Assembly (NCBI GenBank): GCA_963819735.1
Contig: CAWFXC010000001.1
Location: 1,922,001-1,986,000 of the forward strand
From: CAWFXC01 sp963819735
GTDB taxonomy: Bacteria > Actinomycetota > Acidimicrobiia > IMCC26256 > DASPTH01
Length of the DNA stretch: 64,000 nt
Reading direction: 5' to 3'
Translations under genes and position numbers: made by a program
Notes under the pieces: generated by a model
Databases searched by the model: none
What the model was told of the DNA's origin: nothing
The model's input: the letters and a program-made list of their open reading frames with translations, nothing else
Shown here: piece after piece, positions 34,353-43,389 of the stretch
Position numbering within the stretch: the stretch's first letter is position 1
Layout: every line of letters starts with the position of its first letter

Positions 34353-35078
34353 ATGGGGAAGCTCGACGGACGGGTGGCCGTGGTCACCGGAGGCGCGCGT
34401 GGGCAGGGAGCCGCCGAGGGTCGGCTGTTCGCGGAGGAGGGCGCCATCGTCTACCTCACCGACGTGCTCGCCGACGAGGGGGCGAAGACCGCGGCGGAGA
34501 TCGGCGGCACGTTCGTCGATCACGACGTCACCCAACAGGACCAGTGGACGGCACTCGTCGATCAGGTCCTGGCCGAACACGGGCGCGTCGACATCCTGGT
34601 GAACAACGCGGGGATCCTGCGCTGGCAACGCATGGTCGAGACGTCGCTCGACACCTGGAACGATGTCGTCGCGGTGAACCAGACCGGCGTGTTCCTCGGC
34701 ATGCAGGCGGTCGCGGCGCCCATGACGGAGCAGCGGTCCGGTGCCATCGTCAACATCTCGTCGGTCGGCGGCCTGCGCGGTGCGAGCGTGTGCTTCGCGT
34801 ACGCGGCGACGAAGTGGGCGGTGCGCGGCATGACGAAAGGCGCGGCGCAGGAGCTCGGGCCGTACGGCGTGAAGGTGAACTCGATCCACCCCGGCATCAT
34901 CGACACGCCGATGATGGGTGATCACGACCTCGACGCGTTGGCCACGACCATCCGCGTGCCGCTCGGTCGCTTCGCGCAGCCCGAAGAGGTTGCTCGCCTG
35001 GCGCTCTGGCTCGTCTCTGACGACAACTCGTACTCGACCGGCGCCGAATTCGTCATCGACGGGGGACAGACGGCTTGA
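34353..35078 (+). CDS. SDR family oxidoreductase
   Basis: 241 residues with the full SDR set: VTGGARGQGAAEGRLF (TGxxxGxG, about 12-19), NNAGILRW (about 86-93), Ser in NISSVGGL and Y/K in FAYAATKWAVRG (Y150-K154). Ends VIDGGQTA as in 3-alpha-(20-beta)-hydroxysteroid dehydrogenase-like proteins. Start ATG 34353 after GGAGG. Substrate may be a steroid or short hydroxyacyl compound (inference). Confidence 0.88.
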   Translation: MGKLDGRVAVVTGGARGQGAAEGRLFAEEGAIVYLTDVLADEGAKTAAEIGGTFVDHDVTQQDQWTALVDQVLAEHGRVDILVNNAGILRWQRMVETSLDTWNDVVAVNQTGVFLGMQAVAAPMTEQRSGAIVNISSVGGLRGASVCFAYAATKWAVRGMTKGAAQELGPYGVKVNSIHPGIIDTPMMGDHDLDALATTIRVPLGRFAQPEEVARLALWLVSDDNSYSTGAEFVIDGGQTA

Positions 35079-35256
35079 ACCGGCCTTGACGCCGGGTGTA
35101 CTTTCCGTTTGGAGTCCCGAGAGGGTGACGGACAGCGGAACCGCAAGGAACCGCCGGACGGAACTTCCTCGGGGCTCCGTCCTTTGTGGCCTCCCATCGC
35201 GTGGGTGCAGCCGCAGCCCGGCATCGTGAACGGGCGTGCCCGCGGACCGCGCCGGT

Positions 35257-35274
35257 ATCATCCGGACGGATGAT
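35257..35274. promoter_or_regulatory. TetR operator-like palindrome before MFS paralog 2
   Basis: ATCATCCG-GA-CGGATGAT, the same 8-bp arms and 2-nt centre size as the operator at 13464-13487, ending 15 nt before GTG 35290. No TetR gene is adjacent here, so the regulator is probably that at 12803-13471. Confidence 0.72.
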
Positions 35275-35289
35275 TGGCGTGCCCGGCCC

Positions 35290-37116
35290 GTGACCGACCT
35301 GCCTGCCGGCACCGGGGACGACGCGACTCCCGCGACCGCAACAGCAGAGCGGGACACGGCGGGGCACCCGGCGCCGGATCCGCGCCGCTGGGCCACGCTG
35401 GCCATCGTCGTGATCGCCGCGCTCATCGTGGTGCTCGACAACTCCGTGCTCACCGTCGCCATCCCGACGATCCTGCGCGACTTCCACACCACGCTGCCGA
35501 GCTTGCAGTGGGTGGTTACCGGCTACGCGCTCACGTTTGCCAGTCTGCTCATCATCGGCGGCCGGCTGGGCGACCTCTACGGCCATCGCCGCATCTTCAT
35601 CGTCGGTGCCGCGCTGTTCTGCGGTGGCTCGTTGCTGGCGGCGCTCTCGTGGTCGGTCCCGAGCCTCGTCCTGGGCGAAGCGCTGATCGAGGGGATCGGC
35701 GCCTCGATGATGTTGCCGGCCACCCTCGCCATCATCTCGACCACGTTCGAGGGGCGTGAACGCGCGACCGCGTTCGCCGCCTGGGGCGCGACCGCCGGCG
35801 CCGCCGCCGCCTTCGGCCCGATCGTCGGGGGCTTCCTCACCACCAACTACTCGTGGCGATGGGCATTCGGGATCAACGTGATCATCGCCCCGCTCGCGAT
35901 CATCGGTGCGTTCCTGTTCATGCGCCGCGACCAACCCAACGACCGGCGCGTGAGCATCGACGTGCCCGGCGCGCTGATGGTCGCGACCGGCATGTTCCTC
36001 CTGGTGTTCGCACTCAGCGAGGGCGGCACCTACGGCTGGTTCGATCCGCTCAAGGACTTCATAGTGGCGGGGCAGGAGGTGTGGCCGGCGAGCCGCGCGG
36101 TGTCGATCACTCCGCTGATCATCCTCGTGTCAGCGGCGATCCTCTTCGCGTTCTACCGCTACGAGCGGGCCAAGGAGCGGCGCGACGACTCGCCACTCTT
36201 CGAGTTCGGTCAGCTCCGGCACCGGGGCTTCCGCTACGGCTTGATCACCGCCGGCGTCCTGTCGATGGGTCAGCTCGGCCTGCTGTTCGTGCTGCCGGTG
36301 TTCCTGCAGGATGCCAAGCACCTCACTGCGGAGACCAATGGCCTCTGGATGGTGCCGGCCGGCGTGTTCATCGTCGTGGGGGCGCAGCTCGGGGGCTTTC
36401 TGACGCGCCGCATCGGCGTGACGCGCGTCGTGCAACTCGGACTCGCGCTCGAGGTGCTCGGCCTCATGGTGGTCGCGTTCGTGATCAACCCCGACCTCAC
36501 GTTCTGGGAGTTGCTCCCGGGTTGGATGCTGTTCGGCTTCGGCATCGGGTTCGCCACCTCGCAACTCACCAACGTCGTGCTCTCCGACATCGATCCCGCG
36601 AAGTCGGGGGTTGCCGGCGGCACCAATTCGACCGTCCGCCAGGTCGGCAGCGCGCTCGGTGTCGCGGTGATCGGCTCGTTGTTCGCGAGCCTGACCGTCA
36701 GGCACACCATCGACGCGGTTCGTTCGACCACGTTGCCGGCGTCGCTGAAGGCGCAGGCGGTCGCGCACGTGCATTCCTACGGTGCGGGCTTCGCGCCGCC
36801 GGCGGGGACCCCCGCCCACGACGCGATCACCCTCGTGCACGCGCTCCAGACCGGGATCACCGATGCCACGCGCCCGGCGATCCTCGTCGCGGCCGGCTTC
36901 GTCACCTTCGGCGCACTGCTGTCGCTCCTCATCCCGCACATCGGGCCCCCACCCGCCGCGGCCGAGCGTGCCCCGCTCGCCGATGCCTTCGAGGGGCTCG
37001 AGCCCATCGAACCCCCGCTCGAGTCCGACTTCGAACCGGCAGTCGAACCGGCACCGTCCGATCCGGAGCCGTCCGATCCGGAGCTCACGCCCTTCCGAGG
37101 ATCCGCTCCACCGTGA
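35290..37116 (+). CDS. DHA2-family MFS multidrug transporter (paralog 2)
   Basis: 608 residues, about 14 helices, with strong collinear similarity to the exporter at 13500 (shared LPSLQWVVTGY, GRLGD-YGHRR, LVLGEALIEGIGAS, STVRQVG-ALG). It carries a longer acidic C-terminal tail (VEPAPSDPEPSDPELTP). I take GTG 35290 (VTDLPAGTG) as start because the palindrome at 35257-35274 would otherwise be coding. Likely a duplicated efflux pump under the same repressor; the tail overlaps the convergent PPOX gene by 32 nt. Confidence 0.9.
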   Translation: MTDLPAGTGDDATPATATAERDTAGHPAPDPRRWATLAIVVIAALIVVLDNSVLTVAIPTILRDFHTTLPSLQWVVTGYALTFASLLIIGGRLGDLYGHRRIFIVGAALFCGGSLLAALSWSVPSLVLGEALIEGIGASMMLPATLAIISTTFEGRERATAFAAWGATAGAAAAFGPIVGGFLTTNYSWRWAFGINVIIAPLAIIGAFLFMRRDQPNDRRVSIDVPGALMVATGMFLLVFALSEGGTYGWFDPLKDFIVAGQEVWPASRAVSITPLIILVSAAILFAFYRYERAKERRDDSPLFEFGQLRHRGFRYGLITAGVLSMGQLGLLFVLPVFLQDAKHLTAETNGLWMVPAGVFIVVGAQLGGFLTRRIGVTRVVQLGLALEVLGLMVVAFVINPDLTFWELLPGWMLFGFGIGFATSQLTNVVLSDIDPAKSGVAGGTNSTVRQVGSALGVAVIGSLFASLTVRHTIDAVRSTTLPASLKAQAVAHVHSYGAGFAPPAGTPAHDAITLVHALQTGITDATRPAILVAAGFVTFGALLSLLIPHIGPPPAAAERAPLADAFEGLEPIEPPLESDFEPAVEPAPSDPEPSDPELTPFRGSAPP

Positions 37117-37492
37117 TCGCGATGGCGACGCGGTCGGGGTTCACGCGGGGATCCTGGTACCGCCACACGTAGCGCGCCACCGCGTCGGCGATCTCGTCCG
37201 GGTCGCGGGTCACCCGGGCAGGACCCTCGAGCGAGAGCCACCGGCCCCCGTCGACCTGGCCGACCGCGGCCCGCCGGGCCCGTTCCACGTTGCGCACCTT
37301 CTGCGACCCGTCACCGGTGATGACCCGGACCAGCCCGGCGTCGGGATCCCAGGTGAACCCGACCGCGCACACGTGCAGTGACCCATCGGCGCGGACAGTG
37401 CTCAGCGTCCCGAGGTGACGCTCGGTCAGGAACGCGACGGCTTCCGGGGTGGGTGATGCGAGGTCGAGGGCCACGGGGACAGTCGACCACAC
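37085..37492 (-). CDS. PPOX-class pyridoxamine 5'-phosphate oxidase-family (F420/FMN) protein
   Basis: About 135 residues of the split beta-barrel PNPOx-like fold: FLTERHLGTLSTVRADGSLHV (about 21-41), then VGFTWDPDAGLVRVITGDGSQKVRNVER and RWLSLEGPARVTRDPDEI. Actinobacterial members usually bind F420 or FMN. Start is ATG 37492 or, more in line with family length, GTG 37474 (VALDLASPTP). Convergent overlap with the exporter gene. Confidence 0.82.
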   Translation of the reverse strand: MWSTVPVALDLASPTPEAVAFLTERHLGTLSTVRADGSLHVCAVGFTWDPDAGLVRVITGDGSQKVRNVERARRAAVGQVDGGRWLSLEGPARVTRDPDEIADAVARYVWRYQDPRVNPDRVAIAITVERILGRA

Positions 37493-37582
37493 CGGACGCG
37501 CCGGGCCGCAGTCGCCCGTCGGCCACTGCCGGCGAACGCGCGTGGTGGACCGGCCGCCGCCTCATCCACCAGACTGCGGCGC

Positions 37583-38020
37583 ATGGGAACCACCGAAGCC
37601 CGCAACCGCCAACTCGTCGAGCGCTACTGGGAGGCGCACTTCCTGCGCGACTGGGACGCAATGGCCGCGTTCTTCTCCGCCGACGCGCACTACACCGACG
37701 TCGGCATGGACGCCCAGGGAGCGACCGGGCCCGATCAGATCATCGCCCGGCTCAAGATCGGGATCGAACCGCTGTCGGGTTACTACCACCATCCGCGTCA
37801 CATCGTCGCCGAGGGCGACCTCGTGATCCTGGAACACGTCGAGGAGTGGCAGTTCCACACCGGCGAGCGGATCATGCACCCGTTCTGCACCGTGATGGAA
37901 GTGCGCGACGGTCGGATCGTGCGGTGGCACGACTATTCCAACATCGGGAACATCGTCGACCACGCGCCCGCGTGGTGGCTGGAGCGCATCGCCGAGGGAT
38001 ACGCCGCCGTCGGCCGGTAG
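37583..38020 (+). CDS. SnoaL-like / NTF2-fold protein
   Basis: 145 residues: NRQLVERYWEAHFLRDWDAM helix, FFSADAHYTDVGMD, and a C-terminal sheet HIVAEGDLVILEHVEEWQF to CTVMEVRDGRIVRWHDYSNIG, typical of SnoaL-type polyketide cyclase/limonene-epoxide-hydrolase relatives. Function unassigned. It precedes a GNAT gene by 9 nt, likely the same transcript. Confidence 0.85.
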   Translation: MGTTEARNRQLVERYWEAHFLRDWDAMAAFFSADAHYTDVGMDAQGATGPDQIIARLKIGIEPLSGYYHHPRHIVAEGDLVILEHVEEWQFHTGERIMHPFCTVMEVRDGRIVRWHDYSNIGNIVDHAPAWWLERIAEGYAAVGR

Positions 38021-38029
38021 CGTCGAGGG

Positions 38030-38335
38030 ATGGCGCTCGAGGTACGTGACCATCCCGAGCGCTCCCGCTACGAACTGCTCGCCGACGGCCGGGTCGTGGG
38101 CTTCACCGAGTACCACCCCGACCAACGTTCCGATCGCCGCGGCGTACTCGTGTTCCCGCACACCGTGGTCACCCAGCCCCGCCGGGGTGCCGGGTACGGC
38201 ACGATCCTCGTGCAGGGCGCGCTCGACGACGTCCGGCACAAGGGCATGACCATCGACCCTCAGTGTCCCTTCGTCGCCGACTTCATCGACGAGCACCCGG
38301 AGTACGCCGACCTGATCGCGCCCCTGAGCGCCTGA
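38030..38335 (+). CDS. GNAT family N-acetyltransferase (YjdJ-like)
   Basis: 101 residues of the short GNAT subfamily: RYELLADGRVVGFTEYH strands and the acetyl-CoA loop QPRRGAGYGTILVQGALDDVR (R-x-x-G-x-G/A, about 55-66), then IDPQCPFVADFIDEHPEY. Acetylates an amine; acceptor unknown. Start ATG 38030, 9 nt after the SnoaL-like stop. Confidence 0.85.
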   Translation: MALEVRDHPERSRYELLADGRVVGFTEYHPDQRSDRRGVLVFPHTVVTQPRRGAGYGTILVQGALDDVRHKGMTIDPQCPFVADFIDEHPEYADLIAPLSA

Positions 38336-38394
38336 CACGGCCGAGTTCGAGTTCGAGGTGCCGCGGGCGCGGGTGGGTCTTTCGACCGCCGCGG

Positions 38395-39714
38395 TCAGCG
38401 CGGGCAGGTCCGGAGATACGGCGCCGGATGGGCGGCCAGCGCGGCGCTGAGGTCGGGGGAATGGAGCACGGCGTCGACGGCCATCTCGTGGAGGGCCTCG
38501 ATCCCGCTGGTGCTCGACCCGGTCGAGTCGGACGAGTCGGTCGGCGCTTGGTTCATGCCGATCGAGACGGCCAGGTTCGAGCACGGGAACCAGCCCGTCC
38601 ACGCCTGGTAGCCGGGCGCGTCGCCCAGCTTGAACCAGAACGGTCCGATGGCCGCGTCGTAGCCGTGATCCCATCCCAACGTGTAACCGTCCGGGTCGGT
38701 GGTGTCGGTCGGCTCCCCGGCGCCCGGATCGGTCACGTCCGACGGAGCAGCCACGAACTGGTTCAGTTCCCGGAGTGCGCCGGCCGGGAGGAGCCCGCCG
38801 CTGAACAATGTTCGCGTCCAGAGCGCGAGGTCGGGCGTGTCCGACACCGCGGCGCCCGCGGGGCCCGACCACGTGGGGTTGTCGTCGGCCGCGTCGGCGC
38901 CGCTCCGAACGAATTGGCCGTCGTCGTAGCCGTCGACGAGACGCAGGTGCACCCACGCCGGGAGCGACGAGCCGTAGTACGTACCGGTGAGGTTGGCCCC
39001 CTGTGGACCGAGGACCCGACGGCGCAGCTCCCCGGCGAAGGAGTGACCCGTGACCTTCTCGGCGATCATCCCGGCCAGGACGGCGTTGGTGGCCGAGTAC
39101 TCCCATCCCTGGCCGGGGGCGAACGAGGTGTTCGGCGTCGCGTCGTACGCGAGGTCGGCGAGTTGGTGGAGCGTCCATCGCCGACCGGGAGCCGACGCAC
39201 CGCTCGGGGCACGGCCCGCGGCGGTGTAGTCGACGATCCCGCTCGTCATGTTCAGCAGCTCGCGCACCGTGACCCCCGCCCACGCCGGATACTCCGGGAA
39301 GTACTTGGCGAGCGGATCGTCGAGCGAGAGCTTGCCGTCGGCGGCGAGCAGCTGCACCAGGGCCGCGGTCATCGTCTTGGTGATCCCGCCGATCTCGAAC
39401 AGGCTCGATGCGGTCACCGGGGTGTTCCCCGACGGGTCGTCGTCGCGCCTCGTCGTCCCGCTGGTGACGGTGAGCGGGGTGCGGGCGCCGGGGAGCAGGA
39501 CGCTGAGTGACACGCCGGGAATTCCGTGGGCCGACCGGATCTGATCGAGCTCGCCCTGCAGCTGCTGCCCGAGCGCCGATCCGTCGGTGACGCCGGCCGG
39601 GGCGCTCCGGTGCACGCCCTCCGCCTCGCCGCCCGCGGCTGCGATCACGAATCCGATCATCAATGCGACCGAGATCGCGAGCGCGACGGCGCCGCGGAGA
39701 AGGGCGCGTCTCAT
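38395..39714 (-). CDS. Beta-lactamase-fold serine hydrolase family protein, nucleophile missing
   Basis: 439 residues with a signal anchor (about 8-28) and the class C beta-lactamase/DD-peptidase fold (SLFEIGGITKTMTAALV, LNMTSGIVDY, GWEYSATNAVLAGMI, KLGDAPGYQAW). Critical residues differ: the S-x-x-K Ser is Gly110 (GITK), the Y-x-N Asn is Ala208 (YSA), and the third motif reads K-L-G. It is therefore probably not a conventional hydrolase. It may bind substrate or be a regulatory/structural relative. Start ATG 39714. Confidence 0.8.
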   Translation of the reverse strand: MRRALLRGAVALAISVALMIGFVIAAAGGEAEGVHRSAPAGVTDGSALGQQLQGELDQIRSAHGIPGVSLSVLLPGARTPLTVTSGTTRRDDDPSGNTPVTASSLFEIGGITKTMTAALVQLLAADGKLSLDDPLAKYFPEYPAWAGVTVRELLNMTSGIVDYTAAGRAPSGASAPGRRWTLHQLADLAYDATPNTSFAPGQGWEYSATNAVLAGMIAEKVTGHSFAGELRRRVLGPQGANLTGTYYGSSLPAWVHLRLVDGYDDGQFVRSGADAADDNPTWSGPAGAAVSDTPDLALWTRTLFSGGLLPAGALRELNQFVAAPSDVTDPGAGEPTDTTDPDGYTLGWDHGYDAAIGPFWFKLGDAPGYQAWTGWFPCSNLAVSIGMNQAPTDSSDSTGSSTSGIEALHEMAVDAVLHSPDLSAALAAHPAPYLRTCPR

Positions 39715-39827
39715 GGCGGGCGACGGTAGCGCGCCGCGGCGCGATTCCGACCTCGCGCGTCAGCCGACCGACAGCCGGCTCGGCCCGTCGCGGAGTGGGT
39801 TCGAGTACCGGGGCCTACCATTGTGGG

Positions 39828-40835
39828 ATGGCGGACGCGAAGGTCGTCGCCGGACGGCCGCTCGGTGGAATGGTGCCGGACGCGTCGTTGCTCGCTCCGG
39901 CGCGCGAGACCGATCTCGTGCGCGCCGACGGACGTCCCCAACCCGGGTTCCGAGATCGACTGCGTCGTATCCCGTCCTGGCGCAACGCGTGGTCGGTCGT
40001 GTTCGTGTGGGCCCAGGCGTTCGCGGTGATCGCGGTCGCGGTGTGGTGGGGGAATCCGGTCGGCTACGCGATCGCGTTCCTCCTGATGGGGCGCACCCAG
40101 GCGCAACTGGCCGCGTTGATGCACGAGGCCGCGCACCGGCTCCTGTTCGCCAATCGGCGCGCCAACGACCTCGTCGGCCGGTGGTTCCTGGGATATCCGA
40201 CGTTCACGTCGACCGACGCCTACCGCCGGGTCCACATGGCGCACCACCGCCAGGAGTTCGGGCCCGACGAGCCCGACATCCCGCTCTACGCCGGCTACCC
40301 GATCAGCCGGGCCAGCTTCCGCCGCAAGCTCGGACGTGACGCGAGCGGCCGCACGGGGTTCAAGCTGATGCGCGCGCAACTCGCCGGGTTCCGGTCCGGT
40401 GACCCTCGGGTCCGCCGCACGTTGTGGAAGATCGCTGCCACGCAGGCCGTCCTCCTCGGGCTCGCGATCGCGGTCGGGCGCTGGTGGCTCTATCCGCTGC
40501 TGTGGATCGCCCCCTTCCTCACCGTCTGGCGGGTCATCAACCGCCTGCGCTCGATCGCCGAGCACGGCGGGATGGACGCGTCAGCCGACCGGCGCGCCAC
40601 GACGCACACCGTGCGCCAGACCTGGCCGGCGCGGTGCGTGCTCGTTCCGCAGCACATCGGGTGGCACCTTGCGCACCACGTCGACGCCGGGGTGTCGATG
40701 CGACATCTCCCGCGCTATCACCGGGCGCTGGTCGATGCCGGTTACGTCACGCCCGCGCTCGAGTACCCGAACTACCGATCGTTGTGGCGCGCGCTCCGAA
40801 CACCGTCCCCGACACAGGGTGCGTCCATTCCCTAA
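39828..40835 (+). CDS. Fatty acid desaturase family protein
   Basis: 335-residue membrane di-iron enzyme. Histidine boxes: HEAAH (99-103), HMAHH (136-140) and HLAHH (280-284), plus AEHGG (245-249); hydrophobic segments at about 55-75, 78-95, 205-235. Spacing fits membrane fatty-acid desaturase/hydroxylase and carotenoid-type relatives; substrate (acyl lipid versus sterol/terpenoid) not determined. Start ATG 39828 after GTGGG. A PG-binding-domain gene follows 10 nt later. Confidence 0.87.
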   Translation: MADAKVVAGRPLGGMVPDASLLAPARETDLVRADGRPQPGFRDRLRRIPSWRNAWSVVFVWAQAFAVIAVAVWWGNPVGYAIAFLLMGRTQAQLAALMHEAAHRLLFANRRANDLVGRWFLGYPTFTSTDAYRRVHMAHHRQEFGPDEPDIPLYAGYPISRASFRRKLGRDASGRTGFKLMRAQLAGFRSGDPRVRRTLWKIAATQAVLLGLAIAVGRWWLYPLLWIAPFLTVWRVINRLRSIAEHGGMDASADRRATTHTVRQTWPARCVLVPQHIGWHLAHHVDAGVSMRHLPRYHRALVDAGYVTPALEYPNYRSLWRALRTPSPTQGASIP

Positions 40836-40845
40836 GGTGGGCGCC

Positions 40846-41274
40846 GTGGAAGAGTGGTTCCAGAACACGCGCGGGCTGATCATCGTCGGCTTGGCCATCG
40901 CCACGTGTGCGATCCTGCTCGCGGTCGACCCCGGCAACGGATTCCCGAACGGCGTCGCCGAGTCGTCGGGTGGGAGCTCGCCCACCACCACGATCGTCAC
41001 CACGCCGACGTCGACCACGAAGCCCGGCGGCGGAACCGGCAGCACCACGACGACGGTGGCGAAGCCAACACTCCAGCAGGGATCGTCGGGCTCCGACGTC
41101 ACTGATCTCCAGACCCGGCTCGCGGCGCTCGGCTACGACGTCGGCACACCCGACGGAGACTTCGGGGCTACCACTCAGGCGGCGGTGATCGCCTTCCAGA
41201 CCAAGGCGGGCATCAGCCCGGCCGACGGAGTGGTGAACCAGGCCACGTGGTCCGCGCTCGACGCGAACCCGTGA
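40846..41274 (+). CDS. Peptidoglycan-binding domain protein
   Basis: 142 residues: N-terminal transmembrane/signal segment (GLIIVGLAIATCAILLAV, about 10-27), a Thr-rich linker (TTTIVTTPTSTTKPGG), and one C-terminal PG_binding_1 repeat (SDVTDLQTRLAALGYDVG to FQTKAGISPADGVVNQATW, about 80-138). It anchors to or near cell-wall peptidoglycan. GTG start 40846 after AAGGTGG. Confidence 0.82.
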   Translation: MEEWFQNTRGLIIVGLAIATCAILLAVDPGNGFPNGVAESSGGSSPTTTIVTTPTSTTKPGGGTGSTTTTVAKPTLQQGSSGSDVTDLQTRLAALGYDVGTPDGDFGATTQAAVIAFQTKAGISPADGVVNQATWSALDANP

Positions 41275-41289
41275 GCCTGCTCGACTTCG

Positions 41290-41496
41290 CTAGTTGACCC
41301 ACCCGACGCCCACGAGTACGGGGGCGGTGACGTGGTCACGGAAGCGGTTGGCATTCGACGCCCGGTTCGAGCGGGGCGCGCACATTGCGAGGTAGTTGGC
41401 CAGCGGGCGGGACACGGGTCCCGGTGCTTGGAATTCTGCGGGGGCTTCCCAGGTGGTGGGCGGGTATTCGGTCGTGGGCTCGTCTGCGTCGCTCAC
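41290..41496 (-). CDS. Small hypothetical protein (68 aa)
   Basis: 68 residues from GTG 41496 with AGAGGAG 8 nt upstream. Pro/Thr-rich first half (TTEYPPTTWEAPAEFQAPGP), then RPLANYLAMCAPRSNRASNANRF and VLVGVGWVN. One Cys, no transmembrane segment. The family is not recognised; support is the strong ribosome site and ordered C-terminus. Confidence 0.5.
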   Translation of the reverse strand: MSDADEPTTEYPPTTWEAPAEFQAPGPVSRPLANYLAMCAPRSNRASNANRFRDHVTAPVLVGVGWVN

Positions 41497-41681
41497 GATC
41501 ACTCCTCTGGTTGATGTTGTCAGGTCCCACCCTACGGACCGCATGTAAACGCAGCGTGTCGAGCGGGCGACAGATGTTCGAAGCCTCGGGGTGGCGCGTC
41601 GAACGCGAGAACGCGCAGGTGTCGTGAAGCTGTTCGCACTCTTGACGCTGTTCTCATCGAGTGCATTAGCGAGCAACCGCG

Positions 41682-43379
41682 TTACGCGCGCGTCTCACTG
41701 TCTTCGGGAAGCGGCGCGGTGAGGAGCACGGTGGCGTGGTCGTCGGCCGCGGACGGAGGGAGGGGCTCGGTGATGACGAGCGTCTCGCCGTCGGGGAGCA
41801 TCGCTTCGTTGACGGTGCGTCCGTGCGCGGCGTCGCGGATGTCGGTTGCCTTCCCGCGCGGCATCAGCAGTGTCGTGACCGCGCCGATGATGGCCGCGAC
41901 GAGCGTCACCACGAACACGAGGTGCAGCGCGTCGGCGAACGCTTGGCGTACGAGATCCTGGGTTTCCGGCGGGAAGCTCTTCGCCGCCTGCGGGGACAGC
42001 AGCGCCGACGCCTGGATGTGCACACGCGGGAACAGGGTCTTCAACCGGTCGGTGAGCGTCGACAGCATCACCGCCGCCGCGACCGCGACCCCCAGCGCGC
42101 CGCCGAGCTGGCGGGTGAAGTTGACCAGGCCGGTGGCCACGCCCATGCGCGGCAGGTCGACCGAGTTCTGGCCCGCGAGCATGGTGGCGATGAACGACAG
42201 CCCCATGCCGAACCCGAGGAAGAGCATCGCGATGCTCACGCTGAGCTGTGACGAGCTCATGCCGACGCGGGTCAGGAGGTATGCACCGACGACGAGGTTG
42301 GCGAACCCGGCCATGCACATCGTGCGGAAGCCGAGCTTCAGCACGAGCCGGGCGCCCAGTGCGGAGCCGACCATCATCGCCAACATCATCGGCGTGAGCA
42401 CCCGGCCGGCATCGGTCGCCGACGACTCGAGCACGACCTGGACGAAGAGCGGCAGGAACGAGATCACTCCGAACAGCACCACCCCGGTGGAGACGCTGAT
42501 GACCGTGGCCGCGCGCAAGGTGGGCACGCGGAACAGCTCGAGCGGGATGATCGGCTCGGCCACCCGGCGCTCGGTGGAGATGAACGCGACGAGCAGCAGC
42601 GCGCTCGCGACGAATGCGCCCACGATCGGGGCCGATCCCCACGCGTAGCTCGTGCCCCCGGTCTCCAGCGCGAACACGAACAGGCCCGTCGAGCCCAGCA
42701 GCGTGGCGGCGCCGAGCCAGTCGATGCGATGTCGGTGGCGCGAGGTGATCGGCTCGATCATCACCGTCTTCACCAGCACGAACGCCACGATGCCGATGGG
42801 GAGGTTCACGAAGAACACCCACCGCCACGAGAGCTGGTCGGTGAGGAAGCCACCGATGAACGGTCCGACGATCGACGCGAACCCGAACGTGCCGGACAGG
42901 ACCGCCGAGACCTTGGCCCGCTGCTCGAGCGTGTAGAGGTCGGCGATGATCGTCTGCGCCACCGGCAACAGGCACCCGGCGCCCGCGCCCTGCATCGCCC
43001 GGAACAGCACCAGCTCGATCATCGAAGTCGACAGGCCGCACAGCACGGAACCGAGCAGGAAGAGCGTCATCCCGATCAGGAAGATCCGCTTGCGGCCGAA
43101 CATGTCGGCCAGCCGCCCCCAGAGCGGGATGCTGGTGATCTCGGCGAGGAGGTACGCGGTGAACACCCAGGCGTAGTGGTCGATGCCGTGGAGATCGCCG
43201 ATCACGGTGGGCATCGCGGTGGCGACGACGGTGCCGTCGAGCGCGGCGAGGAACATGCCGGAGATCACCGCGATGGTGGTGAGGATGATCCGCCGGTGCG
43301 ACAGTCGCGCCGCGTAGGCGGTCGCGACCGGGCTGGCGACCGCGTGCTCCGGTGGGCGCGGCCCGGCGTCGGTGCTCAT
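41682..43379 (-). CDS. DHA2-family MFS multidrug transporter
   Basis: 565 residues, about 14 helices: TM1 AALDGTVVATAMPTVIGDL, motif A GRLADMFGRKRIFLIG, motif C FASIVGPFIGGFLT, then the QVVLESSATDAG insertion typical of EmrB/MdtD-like exporters, and a long acidic C-terminus. Start ATG 43379; 10 nt downstream of the TetR gene, so co-transcribed with it and regulated from the palindrome at 44005. Confidence 0.9.
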   Translation of the reverse strand: MSTDAGPRPPEHAVASPVATAYAARLSHRRIILTTIAVISGMFLAALDGTVVATAMPTVIGDLHGIDHYAWVFTAYLLAEITSIPLWGRLADMFGRKRIFLIGMTLFLLGSVLCGLSTSMIELVLFRAMQGAGAGCLLPVAQTIIADLYTLEQRAKVSAVLSGTFGFASIVGPFIGGFLTDQLSWRWVFFVNLPIGIVAFVLVKTVMIEPITSRHRHRIDWLGAATLLGSTGLFVFALETGGTSYAWGSAPIVGAFVASALLLVAFISTERRVAEPIIPLELFRVPTLRAATVISVSTGVVLFGVISFLPLFVQVVLESSATDAGRVLTPMMLAMMVGSALGARLVLKLGFRTMCMAGFANLVVGAYLLTRVGMSSSQLSVSIAMLFLGFGMGLSFIATMLAGQNSVDLPRMGVATGLVNFTRQLGGALGVAVAAAVMLSTLTDRLKTLFPRVHIQASALLSPQAAKSFPPETQDLVRQAFADALHLVFVVTLVAAIIGAVTTLLMPRGKATDIRDAAHGRTVNEAMLPDGETLVITEPLPPSAADDHATVLLTAPLPEDSETRA

Positions 43380-43389
43380 CGCGTGCTCA

